This document shows positions 27,763 to 37,234 of a DNA stretch of 64,000 nucleotides, piece after piece. Under the pieces are notes generated by a model. The model ran no database searches. It was not told the origin of the DNA and saw only the letters and a program-made list of their open reading frames with translations. Within the stretch, counting starts at the first letter, position 1; the number at the start of each line of letters is the position of its first letter. A program made the position numbers and the translations under genes. Origin of the DNA: Methylobacterium sp. NEAU K (GTDB taxonomy: Bacteria > Pseudomonadota > Alphaproteobacteria > Rhizobiales > Beijerinckiaceae); NCBI RefSeq assembly GCF_030700285.1, contig NZ_JAUYZJ010000013.1, positions 1-64,000 on the forward strand, written 5' to 3'.

Positions 27763-29196
27763 ATGTATCCGGATACCGAGCTTCATATCGCCGGGCGCTG
27801 GCGCGCGGGCGCAGACCGGGAGACCCTGTCGGTCCTGAACCCCGCCACGGGTGAGACGATCGGCCAATGTGCCGTCGCCACCACGGCGGATCTCGACGAG
27901 GCGCTGGCGGCCGCGGCTCGCGCCTTCCCGGCCTGGCGGAAGGTGGCGCCGTTCGAGCGCGGCAAGCTGATGCGCAAGGCCGCCGAACTGCTGCGCGCCC
28001 GGGTCGACGACATCGCCCGCATCATGACGCTGGAGCAGGGGAAGCCGCTTGCCGAGTCGCGCATCGAGACCCTGGCGGCCGCCGACATCATCGACTGGTT
28101 CGCCGAGGAGGGTAAGCGCGCCTACGGCCGCGTGATCCCGGCCCGCGCCGACAGGGTCCTGCAGGCCGTGCTGCGCGAGCCGGTGGGTCCCGTCGCCTGC
28201 TTCACGCCCTGGAACTTCCCGATCAACCAGGCGGTCCGCAAGATCTCGGCGGCGCTCTGCACCGGGTGCACGGTGATCCTGAAGGGGCCCGAGGACACGC
28301 CGGCGAGCTGCGCCGCGCTGGTACGGGCGTTCCTGGATGCGGGCATCCCGGGCGACGCGCTGTCGCTGGTCTACGGCGACCCGGCGACGATCTCGGCCTA
28401 CCTGATCCCTCACCCGGTCATCCGGAAGATCTCGTTCACCGGCTCCACGTCGGTCGGCAAGAAACTCGCGGCGCTCGCGGGCGAGCACATGAAGCGGGCG
28501 ACCATGGAACTCGGCGGCCACGCCCCGGCGATCGTGTTCGGCGATGCCGACGTGGAAAAGGCGGTCGCCGTGCTGGCCCCGTCGAAGTTCCGCAATGCCG
28601 GTCAGGTCTGCGTCTCGCCGACCCGCTTCCTGGTGCACGACTCGGTGTTCGACCGCTTCGTGGAAGGCTTCACCAGCTTCGCCAAGGGCGCGAAGGTCGG
28701 CGATGGCCTCGATCCCGACACCAAGATGGGACCGCTGATCCATGGGCGCCGCCTGGACGCCATGGAAGCGCTCACCGCCGACGCCGAGTCGAGCGGCGCG
28801 ACGCTGCGCACCGGCGGCAAGCGCATCGGCAACCGCGGCAACTTCTTCGAGCCGACCGTCTTCACCGAGGTGCCGCTGACCGCCCGGCTCATGAACGAGG
28901 AGCCGTTCGGCCCGATCGCGATGATCAACCGGTTCTCGGACGACGACGAGGCGCTCACCGAGGCCAACCGCCTGCCCTACGGGCTCGCGGCCTACGCCTA
29001 TACCCGCTCGGTGGAGCGGGCGGCCCGGGTCTCGAATTCGGTCGAAAGCGGGATGATCTCGATCAACCACCACGGCCTCGCCGTGCCGGAGACGCCCTTC
29101 GGCGGCGTCAAGGATTCTGGCTACGGCAGCGAGGGCGGTGCGGAAGCGCTGGACGCCTATCTGGTGACCAAGTTCGTCACCCAGGCGAACTTCTGA
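27763..29196 (+). CDS. NAD(P)-dependent succinate-semialdehyde dehydrogenase-type ALDH
   Basis: A 477-residue aldehyde dehydrogenase closest in pattern to the GabD/SSADH group. Landmarks are [13 protein letters not shown] (cofactor and Asn), the [11 protein letters not shown]ossmann turn, the general base glutamate in [12 protein letters not shown], the catalytic cysteine in [12 protein letters not shown], and [10 protein letters not shown] and [15 protein letters not shown] near the end. The usual LKPAE motif reads LKGPED, which may influence NAD versus NADP use. It follows the amidotransferase by about 100 bases. Oxidation of succinate semialdehyde is likely, but glutarate or alpha-ketoglutaric semialdehyde cannot be excluded. 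Confidence 0.85.
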   Translation: MYPDTELHIAGRWRAGADRETLSVLNPATGETIGQCAVATTADLDEALAAAARAFPAWRKVAPFERGKLMRKAAELLRARVDDIARIMTLEQGKPLAESRIETLAAADIIDWFAEEGKRAYGRVIPARADRVLQAVLREPVGPVACFTPWNFPINQAVRKISAALCTGCTVILKGPEDTPASCAALVRAFLDAGIPGDALSLVYGDPATISAYLIPHPVIRKISFTGSTSVGKKLAALAGEHMKRATMELGGHAPAIVFGDADVEKAVAVLAPSKFRNAGQVCVSPTRFLVHDSVFDRFVEGFTSFAKGAKVGDGLDPDTKMGPLIHGRRLDAMEALTADAESSGATLRTGGKRIGNRGNFFEPTVFTEVPLTARLMNEEPFGPIAMINRFSDDDEALTEANRLPYGLAAYAYTRSVERAARVSNSVESGMISINHHGLAVPETPFGGVKDSGYGSEGGAEALDAYLVTKFVTQANF

Positions 29197-29243
29197 AGGG
29201 TGCTCGCCGGCGCGTCGAGACAATGGCGCGCCGGCGGATCCCG

Positions 29244-29450
29244 TCAGTAATGCGGCGGCGGCGGTTCCGGTCCCCGTGGGGTCGCGCGCGCGGCCGCCTC
29301 GTCCACCTGCTCCCGTAGCGCCTCGACCTGGCGCACGAGCCGGTCGATCACCCGCCACTGCTCCGTCACGGTGCGGTTCAGATCCTCGATCGTCGCGTCC
29401 TGCTCGGTGAGGCGCATCTCCAGGCGATCGATACGGGTGGGCTCGTCCAT
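29244..29450 (-). CDS. slyX: SlyX family protein
   Basis: A 68-residue coiled-coil protein. The heptad pattern IDRLEMRLTEQDATIEDLNRTVTEQWRVIDRLVRQVEALREQV and the short Pro-rich tail ending PPPPHY are the SlyX signature. Start ATG at 29450 gives MDEPTRIDRLE; a longer upstream frame is possible but atypical for the family. The gene is co-directional with the diguanylate cyclase gene upstream. No biochemical role is established for SlyX. Confidence 0.85.
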   Translation of the reverse strand: MDEPTRIDRLEMRLTEQDATIEDLNRTVTEQWRVIDRLVRQVEALREQVDEAAARATPRGPEPPPPHY

Positions 29451-29510
29451 GGCCGGTCTCCAATCCGGCCCGCGATAGCGCATCGGCGGCTGTTTTCCGA
29501 CTGCGCCGAC

Positions 29511-30665
29511 TCAGGCGGCGTGCGCGCGGGGCATCTGAGCCACCGCGACCCGGTCGCGGCCCCCATGCTTGGCGGCGTAGAGCGCGGCATCGGCCTGCCG
29601 CATCAGCGTCTCGAAATCGGCCCCCTCCGGCGCCTGCGCGATCCCGATGCTGACGCTGACGCGCAGACCCGGCAGTTCGGGCACGGACAGGCCCGAGAAG
29701 GTCCGGCGCAGCTCTTCGGCCCGCCCCAGCGCCTCCGCGGGCGAGACGTCCGGCAGGAGGCAGGCGAACTCCTCGCCGCCGAGGCGGCCCAGCATCGCCT
29801 CCCGGGGCAGCAGGGAGACGGCCATCGCGCAGAACCCCACCAGGACCGCATCGCCGACCGCGTGGCCATGGACGTCGTTGACGGCCTTGAAGCGGTCGAG
29901 GTCGAAGAGCAGCAGGGCCGCGTGGCGATTACCCGCCAGCGCGGTCTCGGCGGCCGTCGCGAAGGCGCGCCGGTTGGGAACGCCCGTCAGCGGGTCCGTC
30001 GAGGCGGCGATGCGCTGCTCGCGCTCGGCCCGCTCCTTGACGAGCGCCATGAAGGTGAAGGCCGAGGCGATCGAGAACAGCATGGTGGCGAAGCACAGGA
30101 TCGCCACCCAGGGCGTGGCGAGCGGACTGATATCGACCCGCGGCGGCGCCAGCAGGGTCGAGGGGATGCGGGCCAGGTAGAAGGCGCCGTGTAGCCCCAG
30201 TACGGTCGCTGCCGCGATGCGCGAGGCGAGCCGCTCCCCGCGACCGCGCCAGACTTCCAAAGTCGCACCGCCGCAATACAGGCTCGCAACCGCGGACGCG
30301 TAGATGATCCGAAGCTCGATCGATCCGTAGAATGCCGGGATCAGGCACAGCAGGCACCAGAGCGCCGCGCCGGCCAGCGCCCAGCCGCGCCGTGGGGGGC
30401 GGCGCTCGAACGACCGTACGCCACTCCAGATCAATCCGTAGGCGGCGAGGATCCCCGCGTTGGCGGCTCCGATCGACAGCAGGTCGGGGATCTGGCCGCG
30501 CAGGGCGAGGACGCCGGAGCCGACAGCGCCCAGGATATGGGCCATGCCCCAGAGCGCGAGCGCACGCGAGCCGGGGGCTTGCCGCCACGACAGCAGGAAC
30601 AGCGCACCGACCAGGAAGGTCGTCACGGCATTGACGATCAGCAGGGTGACTGGGTCAAGGTGCAC
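29511..30665 (-). CDS. Membrane-bound GGDEF diguanylate cyclase
   Basis: A 384-residue protein with about six to seven hydrophobic helices in residues 1-215 and a C-terminal GGDEF domain (~220-380). The domain starts STDPLTGVPNRRAF, has FDLDRFKAVNDVHGHAVGD for metal and substrate binding, and the active-site loop RLGGEEF. This is therefore expected to make cyclic di-GMP from two GTP. The RxxD inhibitory site normally 5 residues before GGEEF is absent (PREAM instead), so product inhibition is probably lost. It ends 60 bases before slyX on the same strand. The N-terminal membrane domain has no recognised ligand. Confidence 0.88.
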   Translation of the reverse strand: MHLDPVTLLIVNAVTTFLVGALFLLSWRQAPGSRALALWGMAHILGAVGSGVLALRGQIPDLLSIGAANAGILAAYGLIWSGVRSFERRPPRRGWALAGAALWCLLCLIPAFYGSIELRIIYASAVASLYCGGATLEVWRGRGERLASRIAAATVLGLHGAFYLARIPSTLLAPPRVDISPLATPWVAILCFATMLFSIASAFTFMALVKERAEREQRIAASTDPLTGVPNRRAFATAAETALAGNRHAALLLFDLDRFKAVNDVHGHAVGDAVLVGFCAMAVSLLPREAMLGRLGGEEFACLLPDVSPAEALGRAEELRRTFSGLSVPELPGLRVSVSIGIAQAPEGADFETLMRQADAALYAAKHGGRDRVAVAQMPRAHAA

Positions 30666-30892
30666 GGCCGACGATCAGTATCCAACCTCAACGATAGCAC
30701 GATCGGCCCGCACAATCTCCCTGGTCGGCGCGGCCGGGAGCGCATTGCGAAACATCGAGATAAAAATGCCACCCCTCGGTTTCATGAGTCGGCGATTCGC
30801 TCATCCCGCGATTGCAAGCTCGGATCGAGACCGCGCAACGCGCCACCGGCGTCGGCAAGGCGCGTTCCGGAGCGGCAGGGACAGGGGCGCGA

Positions 30893-33800
30893 TCAGGCGG
30901 CGTGGATCACCGGGACGGCCGGAGCGCCCTCCCATTCGGTGTTGGCGGGGATCGACTCGCCCTTCATCACGATGGTGAGCGGGCGCAACCGGGCGTAGTC
31001 GCCGACCTTGGTGTCGTACAGGACGGTCGAGAAGGCACCCACCGACACGCCCCGCCCGACGGTCACGCGACCGATCTTCATGATCCGGTCCTCATAGAGG
31101 TGGGTCTGTAGCGCCGAGACGCGGTTGATCGTGGCGTAGTCGCCGATCGTGACGCAGTCGAACTCGGTGATGTCGGTGGTGAGCATGCACACGCCCCTGC
31201 CGACCTTCACACCGAACAGGCGCAGGACCCAGGGCAGGAACGGCGTGCCCTGGAGATGCTCCAGAAGCACCTTGCCGGCGAGCCCCCAATACGCCACCGC
31301 GATCGCCTCGGTGCGCATCGCCCACCAGGACCACATCGGCTGCATCCCTGGCTTGTAGACGCCCATCAGGAGCCACTTCATTGCGATGACCGAGGCGGAC
31401 TGGATCAGCGCGATGCAGACGCTGGCTGCCACGAAGCTGAAAGCCAGCCCCGACCAGTCCTTCTCCAGGATCGCCGGATAGAAGTACCAGTCGATCACCG
31501 TGATGGCGAGGGTGATGTAGAGCATCGGCGAGAACGATGTCGCGAACGCCTCGAACACGCCGCGCCGGACCTTCGGCCACAGGCCCGGCTCGTAGGTCTG
31601 CGCGGTCGATCCGAGATCGACCCTCTGCCGGGCGGGAAGCCGGATCGGCGGCGAACCGAACCAGGTCTCGCCGGGGCTCATGGCATCGTTGGCGGGCGGC
31701 TTCGACTTGATGCCGATGAGCACGTCGTCCGGGATGACCGCACCGGGCGGGACCACGGCATCGTTGCCGACGAAGACCCGCGCCCCGGTGCGCACGGGCT
31801 CAAGATGCATCCAGCCGCGCCGGATCTCCTCCTCGCCGTAGACCACCTCGTCGGCGATGAAGTTCTTCGCGCCGACCTCGGCGAGGTCGTAGCGTCCGGC
31901 GAGATTGGTCGAGATCTCGGCGCCGTGGCCCATATTGGCGCCCATCAGGCGGTACCAGGCGCGCATATAGACGGTGGCGAACAGCGAGGAGAGGGTCTCC
32001 AGGGTCACCTCGACGGCGAGCGCCAGGGACCATTTGCGCAGGTAGAACAGCGAGTGGACCGAGTAGGTGCCGCTGCGGGTCCGGGGCAGGACGATCCAGC
32101 GGATGCCGGCGATCAGCAGCACCGTGCCGGCGGTCATCAGCATGGCGGTCGGCCACGTGAGGATCGGCAGGTACCAGTGGTAGTCCACGTCGGTGATGTT
32201 TGAGAGCGAATCCGAGATCTGGTCGAAGATGAAGAAGGCCGGGAAGATCGGCAGCAGGCCGACTGCCGGGATCGCACCCAGCAGCACGACATAGGCGGCC
32301 GCGAAGGCGGCGCGGCGCGACCACGAGGCCGCGGCGGGCTCCGGCAGCGCGGCCGGGTCGGCCATCCCGACCTTCCGGCCGGGCGAGCCGTCCCAGATCT
32401 CGGCCGGCCCGACCCGGGTTCCGGCCGGGATGGTGGTCAGGTCGGCGATCTCGGCCTGCGCGCCGATCACCGTATCGTGGCTGAGCACGCAGGAGGTCCC
32501 GATCGCCGCGTCCGCGCCGATCTCGACCGAGCCGATCACCAGCTCGTTGCCGACGATCTCGGCGTTGGCGATGACGAGGCGGCCGCCGAGCGAGGCGCCG
32601 TCGCCGATGGTCAGCAGGTCGGGAGCGCCGATCTCGATGTCCGAGATCAGCGCGTCGCGGCCGACCTTGGCCCCCATCAGCCGCAGATAGACCGAGATCG
32701 CCGGCGAGCCCTGCAGCCATTTCACATGGACCAGAGGCGCCAGGCGCTGCACCAGCCACCAGCGGTAATAGTATACCCCCCAGAGCGGGTAGCGGCCGGG
32801 CGCGGTCTTGCCGAGGATCAGCCACTTGCCGGCCACCGCCAGGACCGCCGTCACGGCATTGATCGCCACGTAGACCAGCAGGAGCACGCCGAGTTCGCCG
32901 AAGAAGCTCAGCGAGCCGCCGGTGAGCAGCAGGTACGTCACGAACATGCCGAGCCACTGCGCGGTCGCCAGTGCGATCACGAAGGGCAGCGCGACGAGCT
33001 GCGCGAGGCCGCACAGGGCCCGGCGCAACAGCGGCGGCGGCGCGAAGCTGAGGTCGCGGACGGAGGCGACTGCACCCATGCCGCCGGTGCGGGCGATCAG
33101 CGCGTCGGCCATCGCCCGCATGGTGCGCAGGGCGTAGACGTCCGGCAGGGTGATGCCGGCGAGCGCCGGGGCCTCGCGCACCGCCGAGACGAAGCGGGCT
33201 GCCAGCAGCGAGTGGCCGCCGAGATCGGCGAAGAAGTCGCCCTCCAGCGGGATCGGCTGGTTGCCGAACACCTGCTTGGCGGCGGCCACGAGGGCCGCCT
33301 CGGTCTCGTTGGCAGGCGGCTCCTGCTCGCCGTCGGCCGAGACGACCGTGAGGGGAGCCACCTTGAGCGCCTTGCGGTCGACCTTGCCGGAGGTCAGGCG
33401 CGGCAGCGTCTCGGCCACCTCGAAATGGCCGGGGACCATGTAGGGCGGCAACTGCCCGGCCAATGTCCGGCGCAGGGCGGCGGTATCCACCGGCCGGCCG
33501 CGCTCCGGGATCAGGAAGGCAACGAGCCGGTCGACGCCGTCGGCCTGCCGCAGCACCACCGCGGCCTGGTTGATGTCGGGCAGGCTCCGGATCCGCGCCT
33601 CGATCTCGCCGAGTTCCACCCGGAAGCCGCGGATCTTGACCTGATCGTCGATGCGGCCGTGGAACACGATCCGTCCGGCAGCGTCCAGCGAGACCGCGTC
33701 GCCCGAGCGGTACAGGACCGGGTCGATCCCGTCCGAGGCGAACGGGTTGGTGATGAACTTCTCGGCGGTCAGCTCGGGGCGCGCGAGGTAGCCGCGCGCC

Positions 33801-34963
33801 ACGCCGGGGCCGCCGATCAGCAACTCCCCCTGCTGGTCCCGGCCGAGGAGGGTCAGATCCTCCCCGGCGACGTAGACCGTGTAGTTCGGGATCGGGCCGC
33901 CGATGGTCACCGGCTCGCCGGGCCGCATCTCGGCGGCGGTGGCCACCACGGTGGCCTCGGTCGGCCCGTAGGTGTTGAACAGCTGGCGCGTGCCGGTCGC
34001 CCAGCGGGCGACCAGCGGCTCGGGCAGCGCCTCGCCGCCGAGCAGGACGAGGCGCACCGTTGGAAGGTCGCCGGCGATCATCGACAGCAGGGTCGGCACG
34101 GTGTCGAGCACCGTGATCCGCTCCGCCTCCAGGATGCCCGGCAGCGCCTCGACGTCGCCCATCATGGCCGGGCTCGCCACGAACAGGCTCGCGCCGACGA
34201 GATACGGGACCCAGATCTCCTCCATCGAGAGATCGAAGGCGACCGACGCGCCCTGGAACACGACATCGTCGGCGCGCATGCCGTAGAGCGCGTTCCCCGA
34301 CCGCAGGAAGTGGCAGATGTTGGCGTGGCTGATGACGATGCCCTTGGGCACGCCGGTCGAGCCCGAGGTGTAGATCAGGTAGGCGGGGTGTTCCGGCGTC
34401 AGGCCGGCCGCGCGCGGATCGGGCACCGGCACCTCTCTGGGCGTCGAGGCATCGAGGTCCGCGGGGGTCAGGGCCGGCGCCGCGGCGGGCGCGGAGGTCG
34501 CCAGCGCCGGCGAGACCAGCAGCGCCTTGGCGGCGGCATCCGTGAGGCAGACTCCGACCCGGTCGGCCGGCGCCTCGGCGTCGAAGGGAAGCCAGGCGGC
34601 CCCCGACAGGGTGATGCCGATCTGCGCCACCAGGAGATCCGGGCCGCGGGCCATCCACAGGCCGACGACATCCCCGGGGCCGATGCCGCGATGGGCGAGC
34701 CCGGCCGCGATCCGACCTGCGCGGGCGGCGACCTCGGCGTAGGTCAGGTGCGGGTGCACGCCTCCCGCGGCGACACGCGCGCCGTCGATGAGGCAGGGAT
34801 GCTCGGGCCTTGAGCGCGCCGAGTCCAGGAAGATCTCGGCCAGGACCTCGTTGCGGATCAGATCGGGACGCTGCTCGCCGCGCAGCACGGCCGCCCCTTC
34901 CCCGGGACGCTCGCGCTCCCCGGCAGCCGGTCCGGGCCGGGTCTTCTCGGCGACGTCGCTCAT
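30893..34963 (-). CDS. Pls/PosA-family single-module nonribosomal peptide synthetase
   Basis: A 1356-residue membrane-bound synthetase. Residues ~50-530 form an adenylation domain: core A3 LIYTSGSTGVPKGI (197-210), FDLS with D244 as the expected amino-acid-amine ligand, TYGPTEA (331-337), RSGD (419-422), GRIDDQVKIRGFRVE (436-450) and the A10 lysine K527. A carrier domain follows with S585 in LGGHSLLAAR as the phosphopantetheine site. No condensation or thioesterase domain is present; instead residues ~640 onward hold several membrane segments and repeated hexapeptide left-handed beta-helix blocks (IGDGASLGGRLVIANAEIVG and others). This is the layout of epsilon-poly-L-lysine synthetase (1319 residues). 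The amino acid substrate cannot be read reliably. Confidence 0.88.
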   Translation of the reverse strand: MSDVAEKTRPGPAAGERERPGEGAAVLRGEQRPDLIRNEVLAEIFLDSARSRPEHPCLIDGARVAAGGVHPHLTYAEVAARAGRIAAGLAHRGIGPGDVVGLWMARGPDLLVAQIGITLSGAAWLPFDAEAPADRVGVCLTDAAAKALLVSPALATSAPAAAPALTPADLDASTPREVPVPDPRAAGLTPEHPAYLIYTSGSTGVPKGIVISHANICHFLRSGNALYGMRADDVVFQGASVAFDLSMEEIWVPYLVGASLFVASPAMMGDVEALPGILEAERITVLDTVPTLLSMIAGDLPTVRLVLLGGEALPEPLVARWATGTRQLFNTYGPTEATVVATAAEMRPGEPVTIGGPIPNYTVYVAGEDLTLLGRDQQGELLIGGPGVARGYLARPELTAEKFITNPFASDGIDPVLYRSGDAVSLDAAGRIVFHGRIDDQVKIRGFRVELGEIEARIRSLPDINQAAVVLRQADGVDRLVAFLIPERGRPVDTAALRRTLAGQLPPYMVPGHFEVAETLPRLTSGKVDRKALKVAPLTVVSADGEQEPPANETEAALVAAAKQVFGNQPIPLEGDFFADLGGHSLLAARFVSAVREAPALAGITLPDVYALRTMRAMADALIARTGGMGAVASVRDLSFAPPPLLRRALCGLAQLVALPFVIALATAQWLGMFVTYLLLTGGSLSFFGELGVLLLVYVAINAVTAVLAVAGKWLILGKTAPGRYPLWGVYYYRWWLVQRLAPLVHVKWLQGSPAISVYLRLMGAKVGRDALISDIEIGAPDLLTIGDGASLGGRLVIANAEIVGNELVIGSVEIGADAAIGTSCVLSHDTVIGAQAEIADLTTIPAGTRVGPAEIWDGSPGRKVGMADPAALPEPAAASWSRRAAFAAAYVVLLGAIPAVGLLPIFPAFFIFDQISDSLSNITDVDYHWYLPILTWPTAMLMTAGTVLLIAGIRWIVLPRTRSGTYSVHSLFYLRKWSLALAVEVTLETLSSLFATVYMRAWYRLMGANMGHGAEISTNLAGRYDLAEVGAKNFIADEVVYGEEEIRRGWMHLEPVRTGARVFVGNDAVVPPGAVIPDDVLIGIKSKPPANDAMSPGETWFGSPPIRLPARQRVDLGSTAQTYEPGLWPKVRRGVFEAFATSFSPMLYITLAITVIDWYFYPAILEKDWSGLAFSFVAASVCIALIQSASVIAMKWLLMGVYKPGMQPMWSWWAMRTEAIAVAYWGLAGKVLLEHLQGTPFLPWVLRLFGVKVGRGVCMLTTDITEFDCVTIGDYATINRVSALQTHLYEDRIMKIGRVTVGRGVSVGAFSTVLYDTKVGDYARLRPLTIVMKGESIPANTEWEGAPAVPVIHAA

Positions 34964-35092
34964 CCGCTGCTCCGCTGCCGGCCGCTCAGGCCGGTGCCGG
35001 CCGCTCGGGCCGGCGCATACCGTGGCGACCGCCCTTTAGCCAGTCGATCATGCCGTTATCGAGGCGGCTTTGCACTGTGCCGGCGCACAGGA

Positions 35093-35689
35093 TCAAGCCC
35101 AGCGCCAGCCGCCCGGCTCCACCACCAGCACCTCGCCCTGGCGGATGCCGAGGCGGGGCGCGGCGTAGATGTCGAGATGGCCAAGCGCCACGAGCGCCGC
35201 CCGGGCGACGCCGCCATGGGCGACGACCACGGCATTCCGAGTCAGGTCGGCGAGCACCGGACCGACCCGCTCGACCAGGGCGGCGTAGCTCTCGCCGCCG
35301 AGACCGGGCGGACGGTGGTGCCAGCGCTCGCGGTCTCGTGCAGCGGCGCCCGCCGGGTCGCGGCGACGGATCTCGGCCCAGGTCGAGCCTTCCCAGTTGC
35401 CGAAGCCGATCTCCCGCAGCCGCGGGTCGGTGCGATAATCCTCGGGCGGCAAGCCGATCGTCGCCCGCAGGATCTCCATGGTGCGCCGGGTGCGCTTGAG
35501 CGGGCTCGCTACGAAGTCTGCCTCCGCGATGCCCGGGCCCGCGAGCGCGACGAGGCGCTCGGCCACGGCGGCGGCCTGTGCCTCGCCCTGTGGATTGAGG
35601 TCCGTGTCGCGGCCGCCCTGCAGGCGCCCCTCGGCGTTCCAGGCGGTCTGGCCGTGGCGGATGAAATAGATCGTGGCCAACCGTCTCAC
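35093..35689 (-). CDS. Histidine phosphatase / phosphoglycerate mutase-like protein
   Basis: A 198-residue histidine-phosphatase superfamily enzyme. The catalytic histidine lies in IYFIRHGQTAWN near the N-terminus; VASPLKRTRRTMEIL, LREIGFGNWEG and VVVAHGGVARAAL provide the remaining pocket residues and the second histidine. The frame lacks an ATG before the motif: a GTG at 35689 (VRRLATIYFIRHG) or the TTG three codons on would serve as start. It follows the NRPS gene's promoter side at 34964-35092 on the same strand. Substrate unknown; the cofactor-independent mutase role is unlikely. Confidence 0.82.
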   Translation of the reverse strand: MRRLATIYFIRHGQTAWNAEGRLQGGRDTDLNPQGEAQAAAVAERLVALAGPGIAEADFVASPLKRTRRTMEILRATIGLPPEDYRTDPRLREIGFGNWEGSTWAEIRRRDPAGAAARDRERWHHRPPGLGGESYAALVERVGPVLADLTRNAVVVAHGGVARAALVALGHLDIYAAPRLGIRQGEVLVVEPGGWRWA

Positions 35690-35778
35690 TATCCCGTCAC
35701 TGTGCAGGCGCCCGGAACGGCCAGGGTTGCCAACCGTTCTGGGCGTTCGTCGGCGACGCCCCGCACAGGTCCTGCCCC

Positions 35779-36759
35779 ATGTCCAAGAAGCACGGCAAGC
35801 ATCATCCCGGCCACTCGGCGGACAGCGGCGTGACAGACGCGAGCGATCTGAACGCGACCGCCCGGGCGGGCGCGCCCTCGACCGCCGCGGCCGACACGAT
35901 CGCCGGCACCGTCCCCGCGGCAATCGGCAGCCACCGGATGGTGCCGATCCTCGCCGCCCCCGGCATCGTAGCGGTGGATCCGGGAACGCGCTTCCACCTC
36001 GCGGCGGTCGACTCCGATGCCGTCGGCGGCGTCGACAAGGCCTGGGCGAAGGACGCGCTGGCCAAGGAGCGCGCGCGCATCGTGGCCCTCCAGGAGCGGC
36101 TCTACGCCGAGCGTGCGCGCAGCCTGCTGCTCATCTTCCAGGCGATCGATACCGGGGGCAAGGACGGCACGATCCGCGCCGTGTTCGAGGGCGTGAACCC
36201 CCAGGGCTGCACGGTCGCCTCGTTCAAGGTCCCGTCGAGCGAGGAGCTCGATCACGACTTCCTGTGGCGCTACCACGCCCGGACGCCGGGCCGCGGCATG
36301 ATCGGGGTGTTCAACCGCAGCCACTACGAGGACGTGCTGGTGGTGCGGGTGAAGGGCCTCGTGCCGGACGCGGTCTGGAAGGGCCGCTACCGGCTGATCA
36401 ACGACTTCGAGCGGCTGCTCACGGAATCCGGCACGACGATCATCAAGTTCTTCCTCCACATCTCGCGGGCGGAGCAGAAGAAGCGCCTGGAGGCCCGGCT
36501 GGCCGATCCGGCAAAGCACTGGAAATTCGACCCCGCCGACCTCGTCGAGCGGAAATCCTGGGATTCCTACCAGCGAGCCTTCGCGGATGCGCTCTCGCAC
36601 TGCTCGACGCCGCATGCCCCGTGGCTGGTGGTTCCGGCCAACCACAAGTGGTTCCGCAACTACGTGATCGCCAAGACGGTCGCCGATACGCTGGAGGCGA
36701 TGGACCCGCGATTCCCGGAGGCGGCCAAGGGCATCGCCGACCTGAAGGTCCCGGACTGA
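35779..36759 (+). CDS. Polyphosphate kinase 2 family protein
   Basis: A 326-residue PPK2-type phosphotransferase. The Walker A-like motif is FQAIDTGGKDGTIRAVFEGVNPQGC (~residues 119-143), and the Walker B-like region is GVFNRSHYEDVLVVRV, with IKFFLHISRAEQKKRL as the lid. PPK2 enzymes use polyphosphate to phosphorylate nucleotides, AMP to ADP or ADP/GDP to triphosphate depending on class. A hydrophilic N-terminal stretch of ~55 residues (His/Lys-rich start MSKKHGKHHPGH) precedes the domain. The subclass is not certain from this alone; the length and motif fit class II or III. Confidence 0.85.
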   Translation: MSKKHGKHHPGHSADSGVTDASDLNATARAGAPSTAAADTIAGTVPAAIGSHRMVPILAAPGIVAVDPGTRFHLAAVDSDAVGGVDKAWAKDALAKERARIVALQERLYAERARSLLLIFQAIDTGGKDGTIRAVFEGVNPQGCTVASFKVPSSEELDHDFLWRYHARTPGRGMIGVFNRSHYEDVLVVRVKGLVPDAVWKGRYRLINDFERLLTESGTTIIKFFLHISRAEQKKRLEARLADPAKHWKFDPADLVERKSWDSYQRAFADALSHCSTPHAPWLVVPANHKWFRNYVIAKTVADTLEAMDPRFPEAAKGIADLKVPD

Positions 36760-36775
36760 ATGCAGGACGCGCGGC

Positions 36776-37233
36776 ATGCTGGTCGTTCGGGACATCGCGG
36801 TTTCGGGCTACCGCTGGCTCCGGCGGATCGGCTTCCCGGGCGACGATCTGTCCGTGTTTGTCGGCGGCAACGGCACGGGCAAGACCAACCTCTATCGCGG
36901 GCTGGAAATGCTGCAGGCCGCACCCCGGTGAACACGCACGCGCGCCCTCGCCGCAGAGGGCGGGATGGAATCCGCACTGTGGGCCGGGCGGCGGCGGCAG
37001 GGTGAGCCAGCCCGGATCCGCTTGTCCGCCACCCTGCGCGACGACGGCACCGACCAGGACTTCATCTACGCGGTGGATGTGATGCCGGGCTCGTCCGGCA
37101 TTCCGAGCTCCTCGCGGCCGGGATAGCGTCCCACGGGGGCGTCCGGCCGCGGCTGGTGATCAAGCGCGACGGCGAGATCTGGATCGAGGGCTTGAAAGTC
37201 TCGGGCGACTTCGCCGCCGCGGAGGAGGATTGA
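36776..37233 (+). pseudogene. Decayed RecF/SMC-like AAA ATP-binding protein
   Basis: The frame opens MLVVRDIAVSGYRWLRRIGF and contains a Walker A motif GGNGTGKTNLYRG, as in RecF-like AAA proteins of this clade, but stops at a TGA (36929-36931) after 51 residues. Coding-like sequence continues in the same frame (RALAAEGGMESALWAGRRRQGEP..., YAVDVMPGSSGIPSS) up to a TAG near 37124, then resumes in another frame as HGGVRP-like sequence and ends IKRDGEIWIEGLKVSGDF...AEED. A nonsense codon, a frameshift and a missing central region therefore separate remnants of a protein usually several hundred residues long. Confidence 0.75.
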
Positions 37234-37234
37234 G

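Noticed and set aside
32477..34813. Long plus-strand frame opposite the NRPS gene (778 codons)
   Set aside because: Its composition is that of the antisense of a GC-rich gene; no family resemblance, whereas the minus-strand NRPS has clear motifs.
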